Of a stretch of 64,000 nt of DNA, positions 10,905 to 22,417 are shown in pieces. The position numbers were made by a program, and so were the translations under genes. This stretch comes from Lineus longissimus (Eukaryota; Nemertea; Pilidiophora; Heteronemertea; Lineidae): contig NC_088316.1 of assembly GCF_910592395.1 (NCBI RefSeq), positions 2,544,001 to 2,608,000 on the forward strand. Reading direction: 5' to 3'. Position 1 is the stretch's first letter; each line of letters starts with the position of its first letter. The notes beneath the pieces are model-generated. The model was not told the origin of the DNA and ran no database searches. It saw only the letters and a program-made list of their open reading frames with translations.

Positions 10905-13449
10905 TGAAAGTTCTTACGGGGAGTCATTAAGAGCCAAATACTCATCCAGCTGATTTATGTCCCCACATCGCCTACCGAAGATGAGCAGTGCCGGTGGTGT
11001 AAATGTGTCGAGTCATCAGCAGATGTAGACACTGCAACTCAAGAAAATTGGACGACGCTCACTCTTTATTTACTCGGAGCCAAGTGGTTTCTAAATTATC
11101 CAATTTTCGACTGAGACCCATCACCGGGCGGCTATTAGCGGTAGATTGGAACCTGCCAGCGGTGTACAGTAACAATTTTTCTTTGACAGAACCAGCCAGA
11201 CACTTTCGAAACTACCGTCATTGGTTAACCATTTGGCGACACCAGACGAATCATCGATCTGCTATATATGCAATAAATTAGCCTCTTTATTCCACTAAGC
11301 CAACTTGCTATGGGAGTTTGCAGGTGGCTTTATACTTTTATTGGACATAAGTAATGACACGAGCAAGTTTTCATTAGGATAATCAAAGTGCCGATAACAG
11401 ATCATGAATGCCAAAGGGAGTCCGTCAATACCGTGTGCATGTTATCATGGTAATAGGGACGTGGTACCTTTGGTTGAATAAGTAGGGGTCAAACCAGAAT
11501 ATCAAGAGGACAAGAAGATACGACAGGGATCAAATACAATATAACTGTTACGTTTAAAGGACAGGGTGTATTCATACCTTCCCGGCAGCTCCCTCCTTTT
11601 CCATACAGGTTACCCCAACTGCTCATTATCATCATGCACGCGTCATCCCACTCCTTTGCATGATTGCGATATGTTTGCCGAATAACCTCATTGCCGTACG
11701 AGTCATCATGCTCCCAATCCCTAATCCGATGTGGTCCTGCGATTCTCCTCGTTCATAATAGGATTAGCCCATGACCATGATCACTGACACCGATGTATCA
11801 GTCTCAGGTTATAATTGGACGATTGGACGATGGGTTGCGAGCCGTGGCCTGTAGCCAGACAACTTGAGGAATTATTGGATGTTCTCTTCTTACGGTACAG
11901 TACTGAAGCCACACAGTCGAAGTGATACTTGCGATGTTGACTAAATTTTATAGATGGCGCGAATATTTTCGAGACCGCTGACGAGCAACAGTTATAATCT
12001 GTGTAGACGCTATTCAGTCGGTTTCACTATACTATACAGTCATGTTGTACACCTTTCAAACGGCTCAGTAGCGTCTACATAGAATGATCTTGGTTATTTT
12101 TCGGTGATAGACCAGGTATGTTCTGATAAGGTTCATGCCTGTGTCACTAGAAAATGCTGATAAGACTTCACCCTGCACCCCCAGTGACGCCCTTTGTGGA
12201 AAATATACGTTGCTCACCGAGTGGCTTCAAAAATCTTGGCGGATCGCAAGACTAGGTGCAAAAGTTTACAGCCATTTCCAATGAACACCCTTGTTCTAAC
12301 TGTACTAACACACCTTGACATTGTTGATCATTGAACTATAAGGTCTTCGAGATGGAATAATAACTAAGAAAAAAGACTCGCTCTTTCTCCATGTGATGCA
12401 CTAATTGAAGAATATTCCCCGAAGCAGACGACCGACCTCATCCCAGGGCCAGTAGGTAATGCATTAGATTGCATATATTTGTATTGTGTCAGTTTGATGA
12501 TATCGCACATGGGGTAATAATCAGTGCCGCGTCAAGAAATAGTCAATAAACGTCAGAATAATTTTTTTAAAAATATGATTACTATCTTTTTTTGTAATAA
12601 TTGTAATCTCAAGGCTCGGTATGTATTAGTATCCATCCTACACGAATAAGAAGTCATTGACAACTTTGCTAAACAGGCTTTAATCAGTTTCGATAATGAC
12701 TTATGATTTCAATCCCCGGGCGTGTATGAGAGATTGTTGAATTTGAAGCCAATTAGGATTGAAAGAAACCGGGTTTTTTACGATAGAGTATGCATTTGAT
12801 GTGCTTTTTTTACTGTATATAGTCGGCTCAGTTCAATCATGGATGTATAGCGTGTGGACACATAAAAGAGGACCAAGGCTCAAATCCTTCCGCCCCTCAC
12901 ATTCTGATGCGACAAAGGAGTCTGGCGGGTCTATCGTGGCCGGTAACCGGTATATGATTTCAATCGCCACCGTGCTGATACCATAGAAATCTCTGGGCGG
13001 TATTTCGATGAAAATGTGGTACATGTATATCGGAAAAGGTATGAGAGGGAAGAAATGCCACATTCCTTTACCACGACAGCATTTTCTCAGTGATCCTTCC
13101 GTTCTATAAAACTTTCGTAATGGTTTCTCGTCAAGGTAAACAGCGCAGAACACGAGGTCAAACAATCAGAAAGAGTTGTCAGATAAAAAAGGTATTTTAT
13201 TGGCAACCAATTACGCAGACCCTTTGGTGAATCCTAACGGTTTTTTTACGTTTGGTGATCTAACGTCCAGTAATGGAAAGCCAACATTGTTCCAACGTAT
13301 TTGGCCTCTGTGTCAATTCAAGAACAATGGTTTATGCAACTTACAATTATAATGAATATGAGGTGTGGTGATTGTTTTGGGAGGAACTTGAATTCATTTG
13401 CCACGGTATATAATTTAAAACATAATACATGTAAGCAATTTGGTCAAAT
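10905..13449. other. No gene seen
   Basis: Flank of the receptor gene on its 3' side, up to the split LINE. Includes the possible poly(A) hexamer at 11272. No coding signature. Confidence 0.5.
11272..11277 (+). terminator. Candidate poly(A) signal downstream of GPCR
   Basis: AATAAA about 550 bp after the receptor stop codon. It is one of the first exact matches on this strand and so a possible 3' end, but the hexamer is common in AT-rich DNA. Confidence 0.2.
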
Positions 13450-13547
13450 ATCGAGTGTCGTATCGAGTTCAAGGTGCTAACTCTAGTCTACAAGGCGGTA
13501 AATGGTATTGCCCCTGATTACCTGCAGGATCTTTTGCAGTTATACAC
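13450..13547 (+). mobile_element. L2-like LINE tail, left part (split by an insertion)
   Basis: The frame reads IECRIEFKVLTLVYKAVNG and PDYLQDLLQLY, the segment just upstream of the conserved LINE C-terminus. It is cut at 13547 by the element at 13548-14105 and resumes in the same frame at 14107 if one copy of the 9-bp duplication is discounted. It is 5'-truncated near 13450. Confidence 0.82.
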
Positions 13548-14105
13548 GGTAACCGGAAAAACGCCGACCGACCGACCGACCGACCGACCGACTGACCAGC
13601 CAACCTACCGTCATATGCAGTATCCGTTTCGCTTCTCTATAGCACATGTATCTGTGTAGTGCCCAGCGCAATGGACGTGATGGAGTCCGACGTGTCTGAC
13701 AGCAGCATCTCCAGTCAATTATACCGGGAAAACGGGCCCACGCGGTAAGGAACTGATAACGATACTCTAAAGATATGCTTTGTCTACATGGTCGGTGGAT
13801 ATAAAAACATGATTTGGGCCTAATCTATGCACTGTAGTTTTTCTACTCGAGTGTCTCGACCGATGCATGAACTGCAACGCGCAACATGCATTTGTTGTCA
13901 TTTGACCAGCGCACGTGCGCTTGTTTACGATTTCATTTCACATGACCTGCTATCGTGGATTGGATATATAACATTGACTTATGAGACCTGTGACTCAACT
14001 ACGAAACTCCTTGGGTTGGTAGGTCGGAAGGTCGGTCGGTCAGCGTTTTTCGGCAGGTCAGTCGGTCGGTCGGTCGGTCGGTCGGTCGGCGTTTTTCCGG
14101 TTACC
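13548..14105. mobile_element. Nonautonomous DNA transposon with 50-bp perfect TIRs and 9-bp TSD (MULE-like)
   Basis: The termini are perfect 50-bp inverted repeats. They start GGTAACCGGAAAAACGCC and continue as six GACC units, GACT and GACC. The flanking duplication GTTATACAC is exact at 13539-13547 and 14106-14114. The right inner flank carries a second, degenerate copy of the terminal motif (14030-14055). A 9-bp duplication and tandem-repeat-rich termini point to the Mutator/MULE group, but no transposase is present, so this is inference. The element interrupts a LINE frame precisely, so it is younger than that LINE. It contains an exon-like frame at 13671-13744. Confidence 0.85.
13671..13744 (+). 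CDS. Exon-like open frame inside the MULE-like element (possible captured exon)
   Basis: Preceded by an acceptor-like GTGCCCAG, an ATG opens a 74-nt frame (MDVMESDVSDSSISSQLY, then RENGPT) that ends at a donor-like GTAAGG. It ends two bases into a codon, the phase required by the guanylate cyclase exon at 16299. The composition (Ser/Asp-rich, no rare residues) looks protein-like. It does not resemble the conserved HNOB start (MYG..), so it may be a captured exon of another gene, an alternative first exon, or chance. Confidence 0.25.
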
Positions 14106-14404
14106 GTTATACACCCCATCGAGGTCACTCCGACCATCTGACAAGAATCTCCTATCTGTGCCGCGTTCAAAGACTACATCATTTGGTGGGCGTGCCTTCA
14201 GTTTTCTGGCTCCCCAACTGTGGAAGTTTCTAAGCTGTACAAGTTTTTATTGTAATCTACGGGACACTCAGTCACTCCTTGCTTTCAGGAACACTCTAAA
14301 GACGGTCCAATTTCAGAAGTACTTTGCTCGCTAGGGGGCGCACTCGAACAGTTTAATTGCTGGATTTGAGCGCCTTACAAGTTTTTATTGTATTGTATTG
14401 TATT
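14106..14404 (+). mobile_element. L2-like LINE tail, right part with 3' tail
   Basis: Continues the LINE frame (LYTPSRSLRPSD, then FGGRAFSFLAPQLWKFL) to the TAG at 14332-14334. A short 3' UTR (GAGCGCCTTACAAG) follows, and the end is a (TATTG)n tail at about 14385-14404, as expected of L2/CR1-type elements. Only the last part of the polyprotein is present. Confidence 0.85.
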
Positions 14405-16298
14405 GTAAATACCAGAAGAAACCTTACAATGTCAACATCATATACAAGTGGAGTACTCGCAATACAAAGGCTACACTTTTCTGCCACAAACCTTTTTTTC
14501 AATATGTGTAATTAGTGTAAATCGTTTAGTCAACCTGATCTAACTGTGATGACTGGAGATCTAAAGGCAGATAATGGAAAGTATATCGATCCAAATGAAT
14601 ATGTCCATCACATCTTTCCGGCAGATCAGTCGTGTCTGGTTACAATAAATGACAATTCCGACAAGCAGTCGTAACATAAAATAAATATAACGGCAAATCT
14701 TGCTCAGCAAATACTATCATAGTAATGACTGTATTGTGTGTTTTATACCAGTTTTAGCAACTGCAATAGGGAGTTTATAGTGTAGTGAAGCATATTCTAA
14801 ATCTTCTCAGAAATATCACCCAAGCCAAGAATTTGTCACTTGGATAAATCTAGGGTGTACTTTAAAATAACATTGCTATACGTAGTCTGTCGACGAGGTT
14901 TTTTGTCGAGGATGGTTGGTCGAGAGAAGAGCGCGTTGTCACAGAGGCTGTTTATGAATAAAGGTCTAAAAGGACGGTGATGAAGCAAAAAGCGGTATTT
15001 TCCCAAATAACTGTGGCAAAATACGCAGTTACGCGAACTAAACTCAATGAACTCTTTGTGAACTTTTCATATCAAATAGAAGAGAAATACCAGAGGTCAA
15101 CAATTACTAATCTATTTTTCCAGTATTCCACCCTCCTGCGCTTTTTGTTTGTTTGTTGTGTACAGACATGTACGCGTAAAGTGTAACACGGTAACAATAG
15201 CCGATTGTTGTAACCAGCGTTAAAGGCCAAACTGGACAGAAATCGATTATTTAGATAATCAATGGCCAGCCTCAGATCAGGTTGACGAAAGGGTCACTAA
15301 AGGCTAAACACTGTTATTACTTATTTCCTTCTGTCAAGTCACAACGATACTAAAAGTGCAAAGAAAGTGCGCAAGAAGCCATATTGAGTGCGAGATATAT
15401 GGCGAGTTTACCTAACCCGCCCTTTGATTGGACAAGAGATATTCCTTGCGTATCGATAGCCAATCACTTTAACAGAATGGCGATTCATCTTCGAGAGATC
15501 TGCACTGACACAGGTGATGAAATGCATGGCTCTATCATCTGTGGCGGAGTCACCGATGATAAGATGGAAGGGATCGCGTTTTTGTGGTATCTCGCTACGA
15601 TGCTCGGAGAAGTCTTACAAATGAATCGCTCGAACGCATGAATCAAGGGAAGATGGACAGATGCGGCGCGATCTATGGAGTCAACCGAGTTGAGAGAAAA
15701 ATCCTCTATAAATTGATGCCTGATTCTGATTCGTCCCGAAGGTTCATTAGAGCCAATAAGAATTATTTTGTAACATTGTTAACGAAATCCGCAGTTGACG
15801 TTATACCATACGTAACTACGTTGTACGTTACTTAACCATACACATACACATGTATCTATATATCATAGTATCATATTATCAACAATAGAACACTGGCTTA
15901 TTCGAAAGAGCTCACCATGGGACTAATGTGTATCGTTTCAGCGAATTGTTGACTTTCTCTTAATGGTGATTTATTAATAGGGTAAATATCAACACCATTA
16001 AGCGTTAGGATGGCACAGCAGAGGAATAATTCTCAACCGATATGATCATTGCAACTGAGATATGACCAGAACTAGTGGTGATTTATCATTTTTCAGCAGA
16101 AGTGTACGCAAACCAAACTCGTTAGAGAATATCTACGAACGTCCCTTTCTTGGTAACCCCAGATAAACGGATGAAAGGTATTGTTCCAAACAGCACCACC
16201 ATTTGGTTTTCTTCAAGATTATCTAGAACCATGACATAAGTCAGTTAAGAGAAATAAGTAAAAATGTTTGTATAGAAAGTTCTCTTTTTCTCTTTCAG
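14405..16298. other. Upstream flank or intron of the cyclase gene; no exon recognised
   Basis: Searched for the conserved first HNOB segment (MYG...YG..VWE) ending two bases into a codon; none was found. Frames at 15399-15641 and 15584-15835 look incidental. Confidence 0.45.
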
Positions 16299-16402
16299 GC
16301 GTCTGTCCGGTATAGATTTGGGCGGTGGGTCGTTCCTCGGCAACAAGATATACGAAGAAGAGGAGTCGTCAAAACTGCTGGATACCACCTCTTCAGTACT
16401 GG
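16299..16402 (+). CDS. GUCY1B-like: Soluble guanylate cyclase beta-type subunit, HNOB exon (N-terminal part)
   Basis: A 104-nt exon with a pyrimidine-rich acceptor ending TCTTTCAG and a consensus donor GTGAGT at 16403. The first G completes a codon from a missing upstream exon, and the last G joins GT of the exon at 42212 to make Gly. The peptide runs RLSGIDLGGGSFLG..IYEEEE..KLLD..SSVLG. It lines up with the early HNOB domain of sGC beta subunits (EAQLDEEGxFL..IYDD....LV.AASKVL), just before the segment encoded by the next exon. Soluble guanylate cyclase makes cGMP from GTP when NO binds its heme. The preceding exon, which should encode the conserved MYG.. start and the first helix, was not found; it is either upstream of the window or too diverged. 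A minisatellite starts about 30 bp after the donor. Confidence 0.8.
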
Positions 16403-16429
16403 GTGAGTACAGATCACGAAGTGTTTGTT

Positions 16430-16690
16430 GTCGATGGTCACTCTGAGGCTAAATCCCCTAACCAGAACCAGTATAGCTGGTCACTCTAAGGTCTAGCCTC
16501 GGAGAAACCAGGACCTGCAGCTGGTCACTCTAAGGTCAAACCCAGAGAAACCAGGGCCAGTAGCTGGTCACTCTAAGGTCTAGCCTCGGAGAAACCAGGA
16601 CCTGCAGCTGGTCACTCTAAGGTCAAACCCAGAGAAACCAGGGCCAGTAGCTGGTCACTCTAAGGTCTAGCCTCGGAGAAACCAGGGACC
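16430..16690 (+). repeat. Alternating 43/44-bp minisatellite next to the cyclase donor
   Basis: Each unit starts AGCTGGTCACTCTAAGGTC and then continues either TAGCCTCGGAGAAACCAGGA or AAACCCAGAGAAACCAGGGC. The two types alternate, giving a higher-order unit of about 87 bp present about 2.5 times, with a degenerate first unit. It starts about 30 bp downstream of the 5' splice site at 16403. Confidence 0.85.
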
Positions 16691-17799
16691 ATGAAATTAC
16701 AGTAAAGGGATCTATACCCACCCAATCGGGTTCTCGTACTTCATCACCTCATCTTTCATCACAGAGATATCTGATTTCAGAATCCGCAAAAGGCCACTTT
16801 TCAAGCAAAGATAATCGTAAATTGTTATCTGCATTCTCTGAAGAGGTTGCCAGCGTTCCTACCTCGGCATCAAAGGAAATGAACTTCTCTGACCACTCGT
16901 GCAAGTTTGTCAAACGTGACGTTATCTGTGGCATCCTAATAGTCTTTCGTGACATCCTCAATCTTCTGCCAAGATGCAACTTTTTCTCGTCAGATAATTT
17001 GCTGCACATCACGTTATGTGTCACTCGAGGCAACATGATCATGCTATCAACACGGAACGGCTACGTGATGTTGGGTTTTTTGGGCACGAAGTATTCCGTT
17101 TCGTAATGCAGCCAAACTAGAAATAAGCGCTGAGAAGATTTTAGCGTTGCTGACGACCAGTCGATGTCGTACCCTTAGAAAATTGAGAATGATACAAACA
17201 CAAAGAAAATCTGGTGATGTCCATTTGACAACTAATATGCTTCTTATAGACATCAAGTGGTAGATGTCCAAAGTGTTGACACGTTTGAGGCGAAATACTG
17301 ACAAATTTTCCCGGCCGTTTAGGCTTGTTTTGCCTGCAGTGCCATTTTTCGTGAAATGGAGACTGAAATAATAACACGGTCAAAGATTCATTTTTCATGC
17401 TTTTACTAATCTAATGAATTCTACAGTTAAATATTCCAAAAACAGAACGATTTGGCACAATATGGTGATAAAACGATGATCCAGTTCTTCATTCATGTTG
17501 GGCAATTAATACAGTCACACTACATGTATCAGCTAGTTCATTCTGAAAAATACGAATTGCAAAACGATGGGTTCAAGATTGGACATTTCTGTAAAACACA
17601 TAATCATAGTGACAGGTGAAATGTACTTGGGGTTTGCATTGACTAGAATCAGGCGATATGTTGTTGAACTCGTCCTCTGAGAAAAAGTAGTTCAATATAC
17701 ATGTACATGCCAGTGTTCATGCGTTGGTCTGGCGACAATAAGTTTTAGACCAACCTTCATCAAGAAATCACCAAAATAATGAGATATAGCTTAGTTTAG

Positions 17800-18042
17800 A
17801 AAGGCAAGAGGCGAACTGTTCAGGCGCAGCCGAGATTCCACTCGGAGACGTTCGGTGCCTCATACTGGGTGAGGACACCGAAGCTGTGGAACAGCCTCCC
17901 GGTCCAATTACATAATTTGAAAAAAATGCATTTTAAATCGTCCCTTAATGTTTATTATTTTGACAGGTTGGATCGTTTGGATGTCGACGACATGTGCACT
18001 TTCGTCACTTTCTGCCGTTGTGCAAACTGTCGGCCCACTTAG
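17800..18042 (+). mobile_element. LINE polyprotein C-terminal fragment (CR1/L2-type tail, different family)
   Basis: An 81-codon frame (TAG at 18040-18042) encodes the tail signature SETFGASYWVRTPKLWNSLP, then FKSSLNVYYF and a Cys-rich end with CRCANC. The fragment begins right after an in-frame stop, consistent with 5' truncation on insertion. It differs clearly from the LINE tails at 7.2 and 13.4 kb, so a second family is present. No typical L2 hairpin tail was seen after the stop. Confidence 0.75.
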
Positions 18043-18225
18043 TGCGCATGTCGCCGGCACCCCGACGACACAACCCATATTATCTGGTGCCATATAATAG
18101 GTCTCGACCTACATGGTTACCAGTGTAATGCATGTACGTTTTATTTTGTTCATAATCCAATGTCTTGTCATGTTATATCAAATATTGTACATGTATTTTA
18201 CACGAATTAAAGATATTTCGAAGTT

Positions 18226-18231
18226 TTATTC
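18226..18231 (-). terminator. Poly(A) signal of the secreted-protein gene
   Basis: AATAAA on the minus strand about 145 bp after the TAA stop at 18375, a normal distance for a 3' UTR end. Confidence 0.5.
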
Positions 18232-18374
18232 AAGATATTTGGTTTGGCCAAGCTTGATAGTTAGTATTGGGTTGCCGCATTTTGCAAAATATGGAGAATA
18301 CCTTACACAAGACAGACAAGAATGAGGTATAACATAATTTTTAGATAATTTAGCCTTACCTTGGAAGCCATTTT

Positions 18375-19447
18375 TTAACCAAAGAGGGCCAGAATCTTGT
18401 CCTTGATCTGTGCGTCACTCATTGTCTTGCTATTCTTTTTCAAATCCTCGTAGAGAGCAGCCACTGTGTCCGCGAAATCTTCGAAGGCTTCGGTAGACAG
18501 ATTGGAATCTTCCTCCTCGTCGCCAGCACTTTGAGCGGCCTTTTTGGCATCCTCTATCCTTTTCCTGAAGGCCGCCTGTTGCGAGGTCAAACAATCTTTG
18601 ATAGTTGGTTTTAGGCCAGGTTTTCCTGCGTCTTCCCACATCCTTATGAAACCCGGGAGAACACACCACGGGCATGCTCGTCTGTGCCTCTCGTGTTCTT
18701 CACTGCAAAGTAGACAATTAAAAGGTTGGGTACGGTAATAAGCTATATGTGTAATTACACATTTCAATGATAAAGCTTTTAATTCAATGACAAAGCTCTG
18801 AACCGACTGTAACAAAACAAAAAATTCTCAACGTTGGAGGACCGCGAAGGCGAATGAAAATTTGATTGAAAGGCGTCTTACTGTCAGTTTGCGCGGCAAT
18901 TCCAAACCAAATATTTGCATTTATGCAATGTTGTATGTTTTTTCAGTGCTCAAATGCATCAAAACGAATATCGTGGCAAATCCTCTAATGACCTTGCGGT
19001 ATCTTCTGACTGTGGGCTTGTTGGAACACTCACAATATACACTCGTGTTTCGTAAACCTATTTGTACATGTAAGTCTAAGAAAAGTTCTTACCTGTTGCC
19101 GCTGACATCTCTCACTTCTCTTTGAATCTGTCGAAAAGAGTAATCCAGTCTCGATATTATTAATTCAAAAAGAACTTTGTCCGCTTCGTTGATATTTTGC
19201 GGAAGAAATTACTTGGTTTGGGTGATGGCAGCAGCCATTCGCACGTCTAATACATCAAATTTTCTCCTCACTTTGGTGAAGAACAAAAGAAGGCCGAATG
19301 GGATGTTATCAAAATCAATCAAGATTTTAAACTCTATTCTCCCTAGACTTTGAAACTCACGCTATCTTTGAGAGCCTCGTCTTCGGTGCAGTGAACTCCA
19401 ACCAGGAGGACGGCGAGTGCGAATGAAATAAGTGCAAGCCACTTCAT
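18375..19447 (-). CDS. Novel small secreted protein, three coding exons (about 149 aa)
   Basis: Three minus-strand exons join in frame. 19361-19447 carries the ATG and ends in phase 0 before GTGAGT. 19093-19127 (35 nt) is flanked by CGACAG and GTAAGA. 18375-18702 has an acceptor ending TTTGCAG and a TAA stop. The first exon encodes a classic signal peptide, MKWLALISFALAVLLVGVHC, followed by acidic TEDEALKD. The mature part has an H/R-rich patch (EEHERHRR), a cysteine cluster ACPWCVLPG, a third cysteine in KDC, a helical K/A/E-rich middle with an acidic DEEED run, and a helical C-terminus ending ILALFG. Three cysteines follow the signal region, so one could pair with another chain. It lies antisense inside the cyclase intron, with its own TATA box and poly(A) signal. 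I do not recognise the family; a secreted factor, antimicrobial or hormone-like protein are all possible. Confidence 0.8.
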
Positions 19448-19886
19448 CTTGGTAACCTAAACAAGATACGAGGAACGTATTAGGATTACTACAAATGTAG
19501 TTATTCTGAGTATTCTTGGTTGTTTCAGGGCGACACTCTGTATTGTATTTCGCCAATTACACCCCTAAAATTTATTAGTAAAATCAACTAATCTCATAGT
19601 TCTTATTGCACCAACTGTGAACTTAGTAAAAATAGTAGTAAAACTAGCCATTAATCAGTTGTTGCTACAACTTAAACCAAACCTATCCCTAACCTATGTC
19701 AGCGTACGCCAGCGTGTTGGTAAAAATTCAAACACGTCGTCATAAGTTACATGTTCGTCTATCAATGTACTTAATGTGAGAGCACCATTGTCGCAGGCTT
19801 TCAAGGTGTTTGTCTGCGAATGAGCATCAGGGTTTATCTTAGAGATGAAAACCGGAACGAAAGAACATTTCTGCATTTGCACTTAC

Positions 19887-19983
19887 CTTTGTACGAATAC
19901 GGGTGTCAATATTATGAGGATCCGACCAGTGTCTTCACGATTGATGAAGTGACAAGTTCATAGAAGAGTTGCTTTTAAATAGT
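19887..19983 (-). promoter_or_regulatory. TATA box and probable noncoding first exon of the secreted-protein gene
   Basis: Read on the minus strand, a TATTTAAAAGC box lies at about 19973-19983, with an expected start near 19945-19950. A consensus donor (AAAG then GTAAGT) ends a putative noncoding exon at 19887. The next exon begins at an acceptor CTTGTTTAG, giving 9 nt of leader (19448-19456) before the ATG at 19447. This predicts a 430-nt intron in the 5' UTR. The spacing and splice sites are seen; use in vivo is inferred. Confidence 0.55.
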
Positions 19984-21240
19984 ATGCTCAATGGGATGCC
20001 TCTTTTCAGAGGATTGATTAGTGTCATTATTAGTTCTGCCGTGTAGCTGTCGCTTGTTCTTGCCGGCTTGCCAGTCCGGGCGATCGCTTCATTTGATGAA
20101 AGCAACACCTGATTCACCGAGTTTCCCTATAGCTTTTCAGAGAGGTTGGTTAGATTTGAAAGACTAATGAGAATATTTGTAATTGGGGCTTCTTAACTAT
20201 GTAAATAAACAAATACCGAACCACTGACCACCGAATAAATGAATAGTAGAACATAAATGTTCCATGGAGTTCTTTTGATAAATGGTAAGAATGTAAATTA
20301 AATGTGCGGACAATTAATTAATAATTTATTACTAATTAACGCCTTGTACACTGTTGTGCTGTCTAAATGACCATTGTCTACGCCAGTGGGTGGTACTGGC
20401 GTTGTTTGTTGCATCTGTTTAATTGGATATTTTGCACAATCCGCAAATTAAAACCTGTTTTTCAGAAAAATGAACTGATGGAGAGGTGCTGATGTCACTG
20501 CTTCCAAACAACTACTATTGACGATTAGTGGCAATCATTTCGTTATGCGAATTGAGGACAAGAGGTGAGGACCAAACATGGATAAATCTATACTTGTGGA
20601 TTCGCAGTATACTGCCTCGTTTGATAGGCCCTTCCGATTTCCGAGTCCGCGGATCGCGGCTTATCTCTCCAAGCTGTCTGTCGAAAACTCAAAGCAGTTT
20701 ACGACGCTTATCTACTATACATGTATCTCAATAGCATTGTGTATAGTATAAAATATTGACACCTTATCACACAGGACAAGACCAACTAAAATAACACTCA
20801 TACGAACTAACAATATATTGATACCTCGTGTCACGATAAAAAAGCCCCAGTATTTGCATTCTTCATGGAGACTAAGCATGGTCGCTTTCGTTCTAGGTAC
20901 GATGGAATGGTTTACGGATACTGTCAAGCAATATTGACAACAAATGCACTCATAATTAGCGAATGCAATCTGGTTGTCAATGTTTCAGCTTAATGGTAGA
21001 CACGCTGTCATTATCGTGGATTACCAAGCGCGGGGTATAGTCATCGCTTGTTGACATAATGTACCGGATGAAAAATGTTAGTCGGGTATTTTCCTTGGGT
21101 ATTATTAAAGAACTGGCGTCTCTACTAATGCACTGGTGATACTGTATTGCATCTTTAGTTGTATCGAAGTGGTAAACGGACTCTGAAGGCCGCTATATGG
21201 TTGTCTCAAAAGCTATGCCGGTGAAGAAGTTAGAAATTCC

Positions 21241-21350
21241 CTACGATATATTGAGAGACTCCGGTAGAACTATACCACTGTCCGTCAGAATATAACACAA
21301 CAGGCCCGGACACTTTTTTCCAGAGGGACATTTTCTACTTCCACACCGGC
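21241..21350 (+). mobile_element. Short inverted-repeat element (family A), partial copy 2
   Basis: The right half is well kept: GTCAGAATATAACACAACAGG, then CCCGGACAC, AGGGACATTTT and a terminal CACACCGGC, matching the right end of 34364-34537. The left terminus is missing or diverged. Confidence 0.55.
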
Positions 21351-22417
21351 ATGTTTTGACCTTCATCTTCTCACCACGTATGTGATGTCCTTTCCCAGCC
21401 ACCGTACATACGAGATATAGAGCCGTTTCGTGGCGAGGTATCATCTCCTTTGCACTAAATTTGCCAGTGAATCCTTTCAGGTATTCGTCGGCCAGGATCT
21501 TGTCCAGGGGTGAATGACCTTGTTATTGTATGTGTCAAATCACTGTCACGCTATTGCCCTAATGAATTCTGTTTGTAGCAGATAAGACAGGGGTGGCCTA
21601 GGAATAACAAGACGGGACCAAGGTGTCTGGTGATCGGTTGCCTGCACTTTTATGAGGGAGATTGACTAGGATGCTCCGCATTTCCCCCGGATAAAACGAT
21701 AACTTTGGCACGTCAATGGTAGCAGGGCGGAGGACGTGGGTGCGATGCATACATTTGCCGAAATGATGCTCTTCTCCATTGGAAACAATAATCAACATAC
21801 TTCTCTGGCTGAAAATGTCACAAAGTTGTTCCCATACCCATTAGCGCAACCATAACCAGAGCGTAAGATTTTAGTCAGACCAAACGAATCGTTGCAAATA
21901 CATTTTCATTGGGATTCAGTTATGCATGGGTTTGTTGCAGTCGTATGTGATTGGGCATTGGACGCTAGTGAAGCGGGCAATCCCATCTCAAGGTCCACTG
22001 GCGATATGTCAGAGTCTCTGATTGAGATTTACGGAGACGCTTGTCGATCGTCATCTGATTGGTCATTAATCAGAGAGAAAAAAATGGATAAACAAAAAAG
22101 AACGCATTACAAATAACTGATTGCATTCTCGTTCCGGTTCTGAGTAACCTATGTGTGGTGTTACCAAATTGATATACCATATCATGGGGAAGCTTTGCCC
22201 TAATGAACCTCATACGCCGTTCAATTTGTGTATTTTCGGAATTATTCCTGCCCGAAAAGGAAAAAACCCAATCTCAACATAACCAATATACGATGTACTT
22301 GACTAGATTACTCTTGTATTGGCTGAACATCAGTCGGCAATCGAGAAATTCATCGGATCTATTCGCCTTCTGGCAGTATCTTGTCCATTGATACCGACAA
22401 CCAAACTCTCAGTGTGA

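Noticed and set aside
13827-14141. 104-codon frame with RSVGRSVGRSVG
   Set aside because: Runs through the GGTC repeats of the transposon terminus.
15399-15641. 80-codon frame starting MASLPNPPFDWTRD
   Set aside because: No splice signals, domain or partner; overlaps another incidental frame, and could not be tied to the missing first cyclase exon.
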